Positions 1 to 9,352 are shown, counted from the stretch's first letter. The stretch: 64,000 bases of DNA from Oxalobacter formigenes (GCF_027158485.1 NZ_JAMKYJ010000012.1), one strand, 5' to 3'. A program made the numbers and translations. Notes: generated by a model not told the origin, from the sequence alone.

Positions 1-311
1 TTTCATTTATAGAAGACTATACGATGATGCAATCGATTTATTCGCATGTAGAGGGCGGGTTTGAATCTTTGTTCGGTTCCTTCCAGTATCATCCTCTGGA
101 TGGAACACAACTTGCCCGTAGGGGTACTGAAATCGCTCTGGGTGCGATCAGAAATCCTGACATGCATGTTTTTGAGGAAAAACTTGTCTGGAAACATTCT
201 CCTGAAGAATTTGCTGTCAAAAAAGCTTTCTTATAGAAGAGCAGACAAAAAAACTTATAAGGCTTTTATTTCCGGGAGATATATTGAAAAGGTTTGGTGG
301 AGAGAAGGTAA
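1..311. other. No gene recognised at left edge
   Basis: About 310 bases before the tRNA-Arg gene. Short open frames exist on both strands: one of about 70 codons on the plus strand that is open to the window edge, and one of 64 codons on the minus strand. Neither gives a family I recognise and neither has a clear ribosome binding site. The plus-strand frame could be the last part of a gene starting outside the window. I cannot support a call. Confidence 0.3.
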
Positions 312-387
312 TGGCGCGCTCGGCGGGGATCGAACCCACAACCCCTGCCTTCGGAGGGCAGTACTCTATCCATTGAGCTACGAGCGC
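312..387 (-). tRNA. tRNA-Arg (anticodon CCG)
   Basis: Read on the minus strand, this is a complete cloverleaf. The 7-bp acceptor stem is GCGCTCG/CGAGCGC, the D arm contains AGCTCAATGGATAGAG, the anticodon stem-loop is CTGCC-CTCCGAA-GGCAG with CCG at the anticodon position, and the T arm contains GGTTCGATCC. The 3' CCA is encoded (312-314 on the plus strand). CCG decodes CGG arginine codons. It stands alone between an unassigned region and amiC. Confidence 0.95.
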
Positions 388-506
388 GGAAAGAAACGTC
401 GTTCAAGCCGACCAAACTCCTGACTCGAACAATGCAGGCAGTATTCTACCTCAATTGGCCTGCCGATACCCGGTTTTTTAAACCGGGCCAATTAATTAAA
501 TCTGCC

Positions 507-1826
507 TCAAATCAGGTTGTTTCTGGCACGCGGCGGGTTCTTCGCGAAGTATTTTTTCACCCCGTTCATGATGGCATCGGCAACACGATCCTGATGGGCA
601 TCATCGTTTAACTTGGCTTCCTCTTCCGGGTTGGAAATAAAGGCGGTTTCCACCAGAATGCTGGGGATATCAGGCGCTTTGAGGACGGCGAATGCCGCCT
701 GTTCGACGGAACCTTTATGCAGTTTGTTGATACCGCCCATCTCTCTTAAAACAGCATTACCCAGCTTCATACTGCTGTTGATTTGCGCCGTTGTTGAAAG
801 GTCGAGCAAGACACTTGCCAATTGACGGTCGTGTTTCTTGATATTGACGCCACCGATCAGGTCAGCTGCATTTTCGCGTTTGGCGAGCCAGCGTGCCGCT
901 GTGGAAGATGCGCCCTTTTCAGACAGGACAAAGACAGAGGAACCTCGTGCCGAAGGCTGAACGAATGCATCGGCGTGAATGGAAATGAACAGGTCTGCCT
1001 GTACGGCTCTCGCTTTTTGTACGCGCGTTCCCAGCGGAACGAAAAAGTCTGCATTACGAGTCATGACCACGCGCATGTTCGGTTGCTGCTCGATTTTGGC
1101 CTTGAGGCGTTTTCCGATTGAGAGCACGACGTCTTTTTCCTTGCTTCCCCTTGCTCCGATAGCGCCCGAATCTTCACCGCCATGACCCGGATCGATCACG
1201 ATGGTGACCATTCTTTTCAGCTGCATTTTTTCGGGTTTGGACGCAACTGGTGGCGAGAAAGACGTTTTAGAAGTCGATGCAGGCGGATCGATGACAGCCG
1301 ATTTTTTAGGTGGGGTGATAACCGCTGTTTTTGCCGGCTCGGGTTCGGTTTTCCATTCGCCCTTTAAAATGAGTGCTGCAATCGGATCGATCGGATCTTT
1401 CGGATAAAGATCCAGAACGAGACGGTGCTTGTATTTGCCGACCGGATTCAAGGAGAATACCTGAGGGTTTACCGCAACTTTCAGATCGAAAACCAGACGA
1501 ACGGTAGAGGGGTTCAACTGACCGACACGCACATGCTGGATATAAGGATCGTCTGCCTGAATTTTTGAAATCAGTTCTTTCAATGCGCCATTGAGTTGTG
1601 AACCTTCTACATCGACCACCAGCCGGTTGGGGTTTGAAAGCAGGAAATGTTTGGCCTTGACGTTCCCGTCATGTTCCAGCGTGATACGGGTATAGTCTTC
1701 TGCAGGCCAGGTTCTCACAGCCACAATATCGCCACTGATTGCCGATGTCGGAAAGGACATCGCACAGATGAACGACAGTAAGAATAAATAAGCCCAGCTG
1801 AGGGGTTTGCTAAATGACAGTTTCAT
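507..1826 (-). CDS. amiC: N-acetylmuramoyl-L-alanine amidase (AmiC type)
   Basis: Periplasmic zinc amidase that cleaves the peptide from N-acetylmuramic acid during daughter-cell separation. The 439-residue protein starts with a signal peptide (hydrophobic stretch about residues 12-30). An AMIN domain follows (about 35-145) that targets the septum and peptidoglycan, then a Pro/Lys-rich linker and an Amidase_3 domain (about 205-430). Zinc-site motifs are visible: IDPGHGGEDSGAIG, ISIHADAF and the glutamate in ILVETAFISN. The gene begins 8 bases after the tsaE stop, so the two are surely co-transcribed, an arrangement common in proteobacteria. No strong terminator with a T-run follows; a hairpin lies at about 471-489. 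Confidence 0.93.
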   Translation of the reverse strand: MKLSFSKPLSWAYLFLLSFICAMSFPTSAISGDIVAVRTWPAEDYTRITLEHDGNVKAKHFLLSNPNRLVVDVEGSQLNGALKELISKIQADDPYIQHVRVGQLNPSTVRLVFDLKVAVNPQVFSLNPVGKYKHRLVLDLYPKDPIDPIAALILKGEWKTEPEPAKTAVITPPKKSAVIDPPASTSKTSFSPPVASKPEKMQLKRMVTIVIDPGHGGEDSGAIGARGSKEKDVVLSIGKRLKAKIEQQPNMRVVMTRNADFFVPLGTRVQKARAVQADLFISIHADAFVQPSARGSSVFVLSEKGASSTAARWLAKRENAADLIGGVNIKKHDRQLASVLLDLSTTAQINSSMKLGNAVLREMGGINKLHKGSVEQAAFAVLKAPDIPSILVETAFISNPEEEAKLNDDAHQDRVADAIMNGVKKYFAKNPPRARNNLI

Positions 1827-1834
1827 CTTTCAGC

Positions 1835-2320
1835 TCATTGGTGAGGCACAAAACGCAAATTTTCCAGACAGCGGAAACCTTTTTCGGATAAAGATCGCAA
1901 CTCGACCGTTCTGCCATCCCCGCTTATTTCAAAAGAAACATCGATATCGGCGGCAGGCAAAGCGGATTCCGCTTTTTCCGCCCATTCGATGAAACAGACC
2001 GTTTCTTCGTTAAAATGATCCCGAAAACCAGCTTCCAGAAACTCTTCGGGACAACTCATTCGATATAAATCAAAATGCAGCAAATCGACGGTATGGCCGT
2101 TCAATTCGATGACGTAAGGTTCAACCAGAGTATAAGTCGGGCTTTTGACTTTGCCCGTATGTCCCGCTTCTTTCAGTAAGGCGCGGGTCAAAGTCGTTTT
2201 TCCAGACCCCAGATCGCCATGCAAATAGATTTTCAGACCACTTTCCAGAACACGGGCGAGGGATTTTCCCAGTTCACACGTATCGGATTCGTCGTTTAAA
2301 TAAAATGTCAGTTGTTGCAT
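1835..2320 (-). CDS. tsaE: tRNA t6A biosynthesis ATPase TsaE
   Basis: Small P-loop ATPase (161 residues) that works with TsaB, TsaC and TsaD to make N6-threonylcarbamoyladenosine at position 37 of ANN-decoding tRNAs. The Walker A motif is GDLGSGKTT (about residues 35-43). SPTYTLVEPY and LLHFDLYRM are the family's next conserved blocks, and IEWAEKAE near residue 110 corresponds to the usual IEWPE motif. It is first in an operon with amiC and divergent from queG, with about 110 bases between them. tsaD, its partner, is at 43.2 kb in this window. Confidence 0.95.
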   Translation of the reverse strand: MQQLTFYLNDESDTCELGKSLARVLESGLKIYLHGDLGSGKTTLTRALLKEAGHTGKVKSPTYTLVEPYVIELNGHTVDLLHFDLYRMSCPEEFLEAGFRDHFNEETVCFIEWAEKAESALPAADIDVSFEISGDGRTVELRSLSEKGFRCLENLRFVPHQ

Positions 2321-2432
2321 TGATAAAGATGTTTCAAATCACTCGCAAGGGACAATTTTTACTATTCATGAGCGATTCGTCATATAGTACCAACAATCCT
2401 CCCATTCTAGGCAACAAGTTTTGTTAATTTTG

Positions 2433-3530
2433 ATGAAATTCGAAGGGCAATTAACTGATTTTGTTGTAAAAATCAAATCCTGGGCACGTGAGCTGGGATT
2501 TTCGGAACTTCGTATTGCCGATGTCGATCCCGGTATCGCCGAGATCCGGCTTCAGAAATGGCTTGCATGTCATTTCCACGGGGAAATGAATTACATGGCC
2601 GGGCACGGGACGAAGCGGTCGCGGCCGGATGAACTGGTGCCAGGTACCCGTCGTGTTATTGTTGCCCGTATGAACTATCTGTCTTCTGACGCATTGGACT
2701 GGAAGGATACAGAACAGGCCAGAATGAGTGATGTACTCGCTGCAAGAGTTTCCATGTATGCCCGGGGCCGGGATTACCATCGGGTTATCCGTTCCCGTTT
2801 GCAAAAACTGGCCGACCGCATGCAAGAGGAAATCGGATCATTCGGTTATCGGGTATTTGCCGATTCCGCTCCGGTCATGGAAGTTGCATTTGCCAGTAAA
2901 GCCGGCCTGGGCTGGCAGGGAAAAAACAATCTTTTGATAAACAGGAATGCTGGCTCCCTTTTTTTCATTGGAGAAATGCTGGTTGATTTGCCTTTGCCTG
3001 TCGATGAGGCAGTCACGTCGCATTGTGGCCAGTGTCGACGGTGTATCGATGCCTGTCCGACGGGGGCGATTATCGGGGATAAACTGATCGATGCACGAAA
3101 ATGCATCTCTTATCTGACAATCGAGTTCAAAGGCGTTATTCCAATAGAATTCCGTCCATTGATGGGTAACCGTATTTATGGTTGCGATGATTGTCAGCTC
3201 GTCTGTCCGTGGAACAAGTTCGCCGAAAAAACACATATAGACGATTTCAGTGTGCGTCATGAACTGGACAGCGCCACACTTTGTGATTTGTTTGCATGGA
3301 CGGAAAAGGAATTTTTGAACAATACAGAAGGGAGTCCCATCCGTCGTATCGGTTATGAATGCTGGTGCAGAAATATTGCAATTGCCCTTGGAAATGCCTT
3401 GAGGAGCAAACTGGATGACGAAACCGGAAAACAAATTTTGAACATGTTATCTGAAAAAAGAAAACATGCGTCGGAGATGGTGACCGAACATATCGACTGG
3501 GCAATGAACCAGTCCAATGAAAGTGATTGA
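2433..3530 (+). CDS. queG: Epoxyqueuosine reductase QueG
   Basis: Cobalamin- and iron-sulfur-dependent enzyme that reduces epoxyqueuosine to queuosine in the wobble base of GUN-anticodon tRNAs. Two ferredoxin-type 4Fe-4S motifs are visible: CGQCRRCIDACPTG (about residues 195-210) and CDDCQLVCPWN (about 250-260). The N-terminal part contains YARGRDYH and DSAPVMEVAFASKAGLGW, typical of the family. I chose the ATG at 2433 (365 residues); a TTG four codons upstream (2421) is the alternative. No convincing Shine-Dalgarno sequence precedes either. It is divergent from tsaE, as in many proteobacteria. Confidence 0.94.
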   Translation: MKFEGQLTDFVVKIKSWARELGFSELRIADVDPGIAEIRLQKWLACHFHGEMNYMAGHGTKRSRPDELVPGTRRVIVARMNYLSSDALDWKDTEQARMSDVLAARVSMYARGRDYHRVIRSRLQKLADRMQEEIGSFGYRVFADSAPVMEVAFASKAGLGWQGKNNLLINRNAGSLFFIGEMLVDLPLPVDEAVTSHCGQCRRCIDACPTGAIIGDKLIDARKCISYLTIEFKGVIPIEFRPLMGNRIYGCDDCQLVCPWNKFAEKTHIDDFSVRHELDSATLCDLFAWTEKEFLNNTEGSPIRRIGYECWCRNIAIALGNALRSKLDDETGKQILNMLSEKRKHASEMVTEHIDWAMNQSNESD

Positions 3531-3596
3531 ATATTTCAGCATTATTTTTTATTCTGGAGTCACTTTTTTTAGAAGCGGCTTATTCAGCCGAAAATC

Positions 3597-4097
3597 ATGA
3601 ACAATAAAGTCTTGTTGCCTGAAACCTGCAGTGCCGTTGTCAAAACTTCTTTTGGATCTATCGGTGTATTGACACAATTCGGAAAAGTTAAGGCCATTCA
3701 TATTTTTCCGGGTATGTTTCTGGAAAAAATGCCTCATGACGCCTTATCAGCTGAAGCGGTCAGACAGATACAACATTATCTGGCAAAGCCCGGAATGCGT
3801 CTGGATTTGCCGGTCGATATGGACGGTATGGAGATCCACCGAAAAATATGGATGGAATTGATGGCGATTCCCTGCGGAGAGGTCAAAACCTACGGGGAAT
3901 TGGGCAGTATTCTCCATTTTTCCCCTAAAGTGATCAGTGAGGCTTGCGAGGCAAACCCGCTGGCGCTTTACATCCCGAGTCATCGTGCCATCGCCATTTC
4001 AGGACCGAAAGGGCCCGTCGGAGAAGGCGATCCATCCCATCCTCTGGTTCGAATCAAATACTGGCTTTTGAAACATGAAGGTTTTCTGCACGTATGA
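3597..4097 (+). CDS. O6-alkylguanine-DNA alkyltransferase homologue lacking the acceptor Cys
   Basis: The 166-residue protein has the two-domain layout of Ogt/MGMT proteins: an N-terminal alpha/beta part (1-75), then the DNA-binding domain with VKTYGELGSI, an Asn-Pro (N120-P121) and a C-terminal YWLLKHEG. The active-site tetrapeptide, PCHR in true methyltransferases, is PSHR at residues 127-130 (codon agt), so methyl transfer to cysteine cannot occur. The arginine finger position appears to be Lys111. Alkyltransferase-like (ATL) proteins have PWHR or PAHR, bind alkylated guanine and recruit nucleotide excision repair. This may be such a protein, although ATLs are usually about 100 residues. 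Its stop overlaps the xerD start by 4 bases (ATGA), so the two are coupled. Confidence 0.8.
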   Translation: MNNKVLLPETCSAVVKTSFGSIGVLTQFGKVKAIHIFPGMFLEKMPHDALSAEAVRQIQHYLAKPGMRLDLPVDMDGMEIHRKIWMELMAIPCGEVKTYGELGSILHFSPKVISEACEANPLALYIPSHRAIAISGPKGPVGEGDPSHPLVRIKYWLLKHEGFLHV

Positions 4098-5032
4098 CGG
4101 AAAAAGACAGCAGGCAGGCGTCTTCTGCCAATCACTCTTTTGTTGACGAATTTTGCGATACGGTCTGGCTGGAAGACGGACTATCGAAAAATACGCTTGA
4201 CGCCTATCGTCGCGATCTTCTGCTTTTTGCCCGCTGGCTGGAAAAAAACTGTCCTGACATCGATCTTTTAAAAGTCGATCAAAACCATCTGAACGATTAC
4301 TTCTGGGCTCGTCATGCCGAATCGAAGGCAACTTCGGCAAATCGCCGTCTGACTGTATTGAAACGCTTTTATCGCCTGCAACTCCGCTTGGGACGCATCT
4401 CTGAAAATCCCTGCCTGAAACTGAAGGCAGCCAAACAAGCTGCCCGGTTTCCGAAAACACTATCCGAGACTCAGGTCGAAGCGCTTCTGGGTGCTCCCGA
4501 TCAGGAAAAGTCGCTTGGTTTGCGTGACCGTGCCATGATCGAACTGATGTATGCGAGCGGCTTGCGCGTGTCTGAACTGGTGGACCTGAAACTGGTGGAA
4601 GTCGGCATGAACGAGGGCGTATTGCGTATTATCGGAAAAGGGGAAAAAACACGGCTTGTCCCGTTCGGTGAAGAAGCGCGGGTTTGGCTGGAACGGTATA
4701 TGCAGGACGCTCGCAGCCTGATTCTTGCCGGGAAAATGTCAGATTATCTGTTTGTGACGGCGAGAGGAACGGCCATGACCAGGCAAATGTTCTGGACACT
4801 GATCAAAAAATACGCATTGAAATCAGGTATTCATGAGCCTCTTTCCCCACACACGCTAAGACATGCGTTCGCCACCCATTTATTGAATCATGGAGCTGAT
4901 CTGAGAGTGGTTCAATTATTACTGGGCCATGCGGATATATCGACGACCCAGATTTATACGCATGTGGCCCAACAGCGTCTCAAACAGTTGCATGCCATGC
5001 ATCATCCAAGAGGAAGCACATCAGGAGATTGA
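4094..5032 (+). CDS. xerD: Tyrosine recombinase XerD
   Basis: Site-specific recombinase of 312 residues that, with XerC, resolves chromosome dimers at dif at the division site. The N-terminal SAM-like core-binding domain spans about 15-105 (SKNTLDAYRRDL). The catalytic domain carries the whole active set: R158 (ASGLRVSEL), K182 (GKGEKTRLVPFG), H253 and R256 (SPHTLRHAFATHLL), H279 (LLGHADISTTQIYTH) and nucleophile Y288. Size and lack of extra domains favour XerD over a phage integrase; XerC cannot be strictly excluded without comparison. Its start overlaps the stop of the AGT homologue. Confidence 0.88.
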   Translation: MTEKDSRQASSANHSFVDEFCDTVWLEDGLSKNTLDAYRRDLLLFARWLEKNCPDIDLLKVDQNHLNDYFWARHAESKATSANRRLTVLKRFYRLQLRLGRISENPCLKLKAAKQAARFPKTLSETQVEALLGAPDQEKSLGLRDRAMIELMYASGLRVSELVDLKLVEVGMNEGVLRIIGKGEKTRLVPFGEEARVWLERYMQDARSLILAGKMSDYLFVTARGTAMTRQMFWTLIKKYALKSGIHEPLSPHTLRHAFATHLLNHGADLRVVQLLLGHADISTTQIYTHVAQQRLKQLHAMHHPRGSTSGD

Positions 5033-5075
5033 GCTGACGTACGGATAAATTTTGTCTTTGCAGTTTTCTGTATGT

Positions 5076-6041
5076 CTAACTGAGACGAATTGTCGCCAGT
5101 GCAAGAGTATGGTCAGACATTTCGATTCGTTCCGGACCCGCTTCATTTGGAAGGTAAATCATCCGTTTTACCGCCCCTGTAATGTATCCCGTTTCTGGCG
5201 TGAATTCTTCGGAAACAAAGATATGATCGATTCTGGCTGTTCCGTTTTCTTCCATAAAACGCAGAATCTTGTCCTGATTTTTGGCCGGGTCGGTCTGGAT
5301 TTCGTAACAGTCGTATAGCTTGTAGAAAGGAGGAAGTGGTTGCTCACTTTCATGTTCCTGCCCGGAAACGATTGTCGTTGTAATGGCAAGGGAGAAATCG
5401 TTGAAGTCTCCTAAAATGGCGATTGGCAGCGCGTTATTTTCCCTGAATTCGGATACCAGTGCACGGACACCGAGCGCATCGGCAGAGCGTCTCATCAAAG
5501 AACGCAAGGCGGCAAGACCATATTGATACGGGTCCGATTTGTTGACGAAATTAAGGAAATCCGGGCGTTTCGATTTCAGGTGAACGACGAAAATATTCAG
5601 TATCTGTCCGTTTGGAAGCAAAACGGGCGCTTCAAGAACCGGGCGGGAAAACTGGTTGATGACGGTTTCCGTTATCGGGAGAGTGATCTCGAATTGTCTG
5701 GGAAATGTCTTGTGTGACTGTGGTGAACCGGCCAGTGGCAGTCGTGTCAGTAAAGCGACCTGTGGTTTCAACGTTGCAGGAGGATTGTTCTGATCGAAAC
5801 AGATCAGTTCGGCATCACGGTAAAGCCGGGATTTTTCAATCACATGTTCCAGCGCCTTTTTGGAAAAGATTTCCTGAAAACCGATGACATCCGCATCGGA
5901 CTGATCGATCTTTTTGGCGATCCATTCCGTTTTCGCTTCATACTCGTCATGAGTATAGGCGGCGAGATCGTCGTAATAGGCGGTATCCGGCAATACAAGA
6001 TTACGCACGTTAAAGGTCGCAAGTCGAATTTCCTGCTGCAT
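5076..6041 (-). CDS. Endonuclease/exonuclease/phosphatase family protein
   Basis: A 321-residue protein of the metal-dependent EEP superfamily (DNase I, exonuclease III and phosphoesterase fold). Motifs seen: LATFNVRNL at the N-terminus (metal-binding Asn), IGFQEIF (Glu), FVVHLKSKRPDF (catalytic His), AILGDFNDF (Asp/Asn) and MSDHTLALATI near the C-terminus (Asp-His pair). No signal peptide, so cytoplasmic. The substrate cannot be read from sequence; nuclease and phosphodiesterase activities both occur in the family. AGGAAA precedes the ATG. It is convergent with xerD and divergent from plsY. Confidence 0.82.
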   Translation of the reverse strand: MQQEIRLATFNVRNLVLPDTAYYDDLAAYTHDEYEAKTEWIAKKIDQSDADVIGFQEIFSKKALEHVIEKSRLYRDAELICFDQNNPPATLKPQVALLTRLPLAGSPQSHKTFPRQFEITLPITETVINQFSRPVLEAPVLLPNGQILNIFVVHLKSKRPDFLNFVNKSDPYQYGLAALRSLMRRSADALGVRALVSEFRENNALPIAILGDFNDFSLAITTTIVSGQEHESEQPLPPFYKLYDCYEIQTDPAKNQDKILRFMEENGTARIDHIFVSEEFTPETGYITGAVKRMIYLPNEAGPERIEMSDHTLALATIRLS

Positions 6042-6175
6042 AATTTTCCTTTCGCCACTACAATGCGGACATAGGCAACAATTTTCTTTTTTGCTATCTT
6101 AGCAAACGCTACCATTATTTCTAATGCCATCGTAACCATATTTTGTTTTGTCACAAGATATGGCCCCTTGAAAAT

Positions 6176-6787
6176 ATGAATACGGTTTTATTTGTCATTG
6201 CAGCTTATCTTGTCGGTTCCGTTTCCTTTGCACTGGTTTTCAGCAAAATATTCGGACTGGCCGATCCACGCACCTATGGTTCCGGCAATCCCGGAGCGAC
6301 CAATGTTTTAAGGAGCGGGAACAAACTCGCTGCCCTGCTGACACTGCTTGGGGACGCTGCAAAGGGTTGGTTTGCCGTTTGGATGGCGTTTCATTTCGGC
6401 CCGGATTTTCAATTGAATGAAACCGGTATTGCCATGGTTTGTGTTGCGGTATTCCTTGGACATCTCTTTCCTGTTTTCGCCCGTTTCAAGGGCGGAAAAG
6501 GTGTCGCGACTGCATTGGGTGTCTTGCTGGGAATCAGTCCCTGGCTGGGTCTGCTCGTTCTGGCGACCTGGCTGTGTGTTGCGGTTTTGACACGCTATTC
6601 GTCATTGTCAGCCCTGATTGCAGCGATTCTCGCGCCGATCTATTACGGATTGCTTTACGGATTCAATCTCTATTTCATGGCGATTGTGGTCATGAGCGCT
6701 TTTTTGATCAGTCGTCACTGGAAAAATATCGGCAATCTGCTTTCCGGAAAAGAAAGCAAAATCGGCAGCAAGAAAAAAGCAGGCTGA
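6176..6787 (+). CDS. plsY: Acyl-phosphate:glycerol-3-phosphate acyltransferase PlsY
   Basis: Inner-membrane enzyme for the first acylation of glycerol-3-phosphate in phospholipid synthesis, using acyl phosphate made by PlsX. Hydrophobic segments are spread over 203 residues, as in the five-helix family. The three signature loops are present: SGNPGATNVLR, GHLFPVFARFKGGKGVATALG split across loop 2, and the late polar loop before a final ISRHWKNIGNLL. The ATG at 6176 starts directly at the first membrane helix; an in-frame start 11 codons upstream would add residues the family lacks. It converges with the response regulator gene 12 bases away. Confidence 0.93.
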   Translation: MNTVLFVIAAYLVGSVSFALVFSKIFGLADPRTYGSGNPGATNVLRSGNKLAALLTLLGDAAKGWFAVWMAFHFGPDFQLNETGIAMVCVAVFLGHLFPVFARFKGGKGVATALGVLLGISPWLGLLVLATWLCVAVLTRYSSLSALIAAILAPIYYGLLYGFNLYFMAIVVMSAFLISRHWKNIGNLLSGKESKIGSKKKAG

Positions 6788-6799
6788 CCGGCGCAATAA

Positions 6800-7444
6800 T
6801 CAGCCTTCAAAAGGGGCGAGCAGGTTCTGCGTAACAGCGTACTGGACGATCTCGGCCAGAGAGTGCATCCCCATTTTAGTGAGAATTCTCGATTTGTGAG
6901 TGCTTACTGTCTTTACGCTCAAGTGTAGTTGGGCGCCGATATCCGTAATGGATTTGCCACTGGCAAGCAGATTGAAAACCTCGAATTCCCTGTCCGAGAG
7001 CTGCGTATGCGGCATTTCCTTTTCGGGAGTCATGATGCCGAGAGCGAGTTGTTCGGCCACTTCCATGCTGATGTAAGGGCGTCCGGAAGCCACTTTTTTG
7101 ATGGCATTGACGAGCTGGTCGCCGGCACTTTCCTTGGTGAGATAACCTTGCGCTCCGGCACGAATGGAGCGTACGGCGTATTGCTCTTCTTCATACATCG
7201 TCAGCACCAGAATGGGCAGTTTGGGTGCTTCGGTCCTGATCTGGCGGATCAGATCGATTCCGCTTCTTCCCGGCATCGACAGATCGAGCAACAACATATC
7301 GAATCCGCCTTTTCTGACCTGACTGATCACGGAAAAACCATCGATGGCTTCGCCGACAACCGTAATTTCATCATTGCCTTCGAATATCCGTTTCAGGCCT
7401 TCGCGCATCAGGGTATGGTCGTCCGCAATAACAATTCTGATCAT
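6800..7444 (-). CDS. NarL/FixJ-family response regulator
   Basis: A 214-residue two-component regulator. The receiver domain (1-120) has D8-D9 in IVIADDHT, phospho-acceptor D54 in LLLDLSMPGRSG, T/S in VLTMYEEE and the Lys in YLTKESAG. A LuxR-type DNA-binding helix-turn-helix follows at about 145-205 (LSDREFEVFNLLASGKS, then LHLSVKTVSTHKSRILTKM). It resembles UvrY/GacA-type regulators. The start at 7444 places the receiver at residue 1; a longer open frame upstream has no family counterpart. No partner kinase lies next to it, so it is an orphan here. It is divergent from glnS, with about 150 bases between. Confidence 0.9.
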   Translation of the reverse strand: MIRIVIADDHTLMREGLKRIFEGNDEITVVGEAIDGFSVISQVRKGGFDMLLLDLSMPGRSGIDLIRQIRTEAPKLPILVLTMYEEEQYAVRSIRAGAQGYLTKESAGDQLVNAIKKVASGRPYISMEVAEQLALGIMTPEKEMPHTQLSDREFEVFNLLASGKSITDIGAQLHLSVKTVSTHKSRILTKMGMHSLAEIVQYAVTQNLLAPFEG

Positions 7445-7594
7445 ATCGTTGTCCAGGGATGAATGATTGAAAAGCCGGATTAATCCGTGTTTAACAGCCG
7501 ATGGTGCCAATAAGTCAAACAGATACTGTGACGACACTATACATTATGCATTGTCGCGGTAAAATGTAGCTTACTCGTTTTTTAAATTCAAGTC

Positions 7595-9352
7595 ATGAAC
7601 GCCGATAACAAAAACAGCAATTCCACGCCAACATCCAATTTTCTGCGTGCCATTATCGAATCCGATAACGAAAAAGGCACTTATGCTCGTCCGGGGATGC
7701 CCAAAGTCATCACCCGTTTTCCTCCTGAACCGAACGGTTATCTTCATATCGGACATGCCAAATCGATCTGTCTGAACTTCGGTCTGGCAAGAGACTATGC
7801 AGGTCGTTGCCATCTGCGCTTCGACGATACCAATCCGACCAAGGAAGATCAGGAATTCGTCGATACGATCAAGGACAGTGTCCAGTGGCTTGGATTCAGC
7901 TGGGAACAGGACGGAACACCTTATCTTCATTACGCCAGTGATTATTTCGATACGCTTTATATGATGGCGGAATATCTGATTGAGGCAGGTTACGCTTATG
8001 TGGATGACCAGACTCCTGAAGAAATGGCCAAAAACCGTGGCAGTTTTTCGGAACCCGGCAAAAACTCGCCATTCAGGGATCGTCCGGTAGCGGAATCGCT
8101 CGATCTTTTCAGACGGATGAAAGCGGGAGAATTTCCTGACGGTTCCCGGGTCCTGCGAGCCAAAATCGACATGGCTTCCCCTAACATGAATATGCGTGAT
8201 CCGGTCATTTACCGTATTCGTCATGCACACCATCACCGGACGGGCGATAAATGGAACATTTATCCAATGTACGATTTCACGCATCCGATTTCCGATGCAC
8301 TGGAAAACATCACCCATTCGATCTGTACGCTGGAATTTCAGGATCACCGGCCGTTTTATGACTGGATTCTGGAACGTCTTTCGGAAACGACGACATTGCC
8401 GGACGGTCGGGTTATCGGCGGGTTCCTTGAGAAGCCTGTGCCTCATCAGTATGAATTTGCCAGACTGAACCTGACATACACGATTACGAGCAAGCGCAAA
8501 CTCCTGCAGCTCGTCGAGGAAAAAATCGTCGACGGCTGGGACGATCCTCGCATGCCGACCATTGTCGGTATCCGCCGCCGGGGCTATACGCCGGAATCGA
8601 TCCAGCTTTTCTGTGAACGGATCGGTGTTGCCAAGGCTGACGGCTGGATCGACATGAGTACGCTTGAAGGCAGTCTGAGAGACGATCTCGACCCGAAAGC
8701 GCCAAGAGCGGCTGCTGTTTTGCATCCGCTGAAACTGATTATCGACAATTTTCCTGACAACTTGCAGGAAGAGTGCACATCACCGGTTCACCCGCATTAC
8801 CCGGAACGGGGCTTGCGCCGCTTCCCGATTACCAAAGAACTGTGGATCGAGCGTGAAGATTTCATGATCGATCCTGAAAAAGGCTATTTCCGTCTGTTCC
8901 CGGGAAATCGCGTTCGTCTGCGTTATGGTTACGTCGTCGAATGTACCGGCTACGATCAGGATGAAGCCGGTAACGTCACTGCAGTTCATTGCAATTACTT
9001 TCCTGATTCCAGAAGCGGGACGGAAGGCAGCGCCACATACAAGGTAAAGGGCAACATTCACTGGGTCAGTTGTGCCCACGCGGTCGAAGCCGAAGTCCGG
9101 ATTTACGACCGTCTGTTCATGGATGAGTCGCCGGACGCCAATAACAGGGATTTCCGACAGTCACTGAATCCGGATTCGAAGGAAATCGTCAAGGCCTATC
9201 TGGAGCCGGGATTGGCGGCAGCACAGCCGGGAGACATCTACCAGTTCGAGCGGCACGGTTATTTTGTCGCCGACCTCAAGGATTCCCAACCCGGAAAACC
9301 GGTATTCAACCGTTCCGTTACCCTGCGGGATTCATGGGGTAAAAAGAAGTAA
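7595..9352 (+). CDS. glnS: Glutaminyl-tRNA synthetase
   Basis: Class I aminoacyl-tRNA synthetase of 585 residues that charges tRNA-Gln with glutamine. The HIGH motif is PEPNGYLHIGHAKS (about residues 43-56). The second ATP motif reads TSKRK in TITSKRKLLQLVEE, where MSKRK is usual. GWDDPRMPTIVGIRRRGYTP and the C-terminal beta-barrel anticodon-binding domain follow. The enzyme implies direct glutaminylation, as in Burkholderiales and gammaproteobacteria. It is a single gene with a strong terminator after it. Confidence 0.96.
   Translation: MNADNKNSNSTPTSNFLRAIIESDNEKGTYARPGMPKVITRFPPEPNGYLHIGHAKSICLNFGLARDYAGRCHLRFDDTNPTKEDQEFVDTIKDSVQWLGFSWEQDGTPYLHYASDYFDTLYMMAEYLIEAGYAYVDDQTPEEMAKNRGSFSEPGKNSPFRDRPVAESLDLFRRMKAGEFPDGSRVLRAKIDMASPNMNMRDPVIYRIRHAHHHRTGDKWNIYPMYDFTHPISDALENITHSICTLEFQDHRPFYDWILERLSETTTLPDGRVIGGFLEKPVPHQYEFARLNLTYTITSKRKLLQLVEEKIVDGWDDPRMPTIVGIRRRGYTPESIQLFCERIGVAKADGWIDMSTLEGSLRDDLDPKAPRAAAVLHPLKLIIDNFPDNLQEECTSPVHPHYPERGLRRFPITKELWIEREDFMIDPEKGYFRLFPGNRVRLRYGYVVECTGYDQDEAGNVTAVHCNYFPDSRSGTEGSATYKVKGNIHWVSCAHAVEAEVRIYDRLFMDESPDANNRDFRQSLNPDSKEIVKAYLEPGLAAAQPGDIYQFERHGYFVADLKDSQPGKPVFNRSVTLRDSWGKKK

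Noticed and set aside
61..423. 120-codon open frame crossing the tRNA-Arg gene
   Set aside because: Runs through the tRNA on the opposite strand and has no family match; a shadow frame.
4094..5032. Tyrosine recombinase as a phage integrase
   Set aside because: Full Xer-type length and active set, no att site or phage genes nearby.
7571..8725. 384-codon minus-strand frame opposite glnS
   Set aside because: Long, but lies entirely inside glnS and has no family content; long antisense frames are common in coding DNA.
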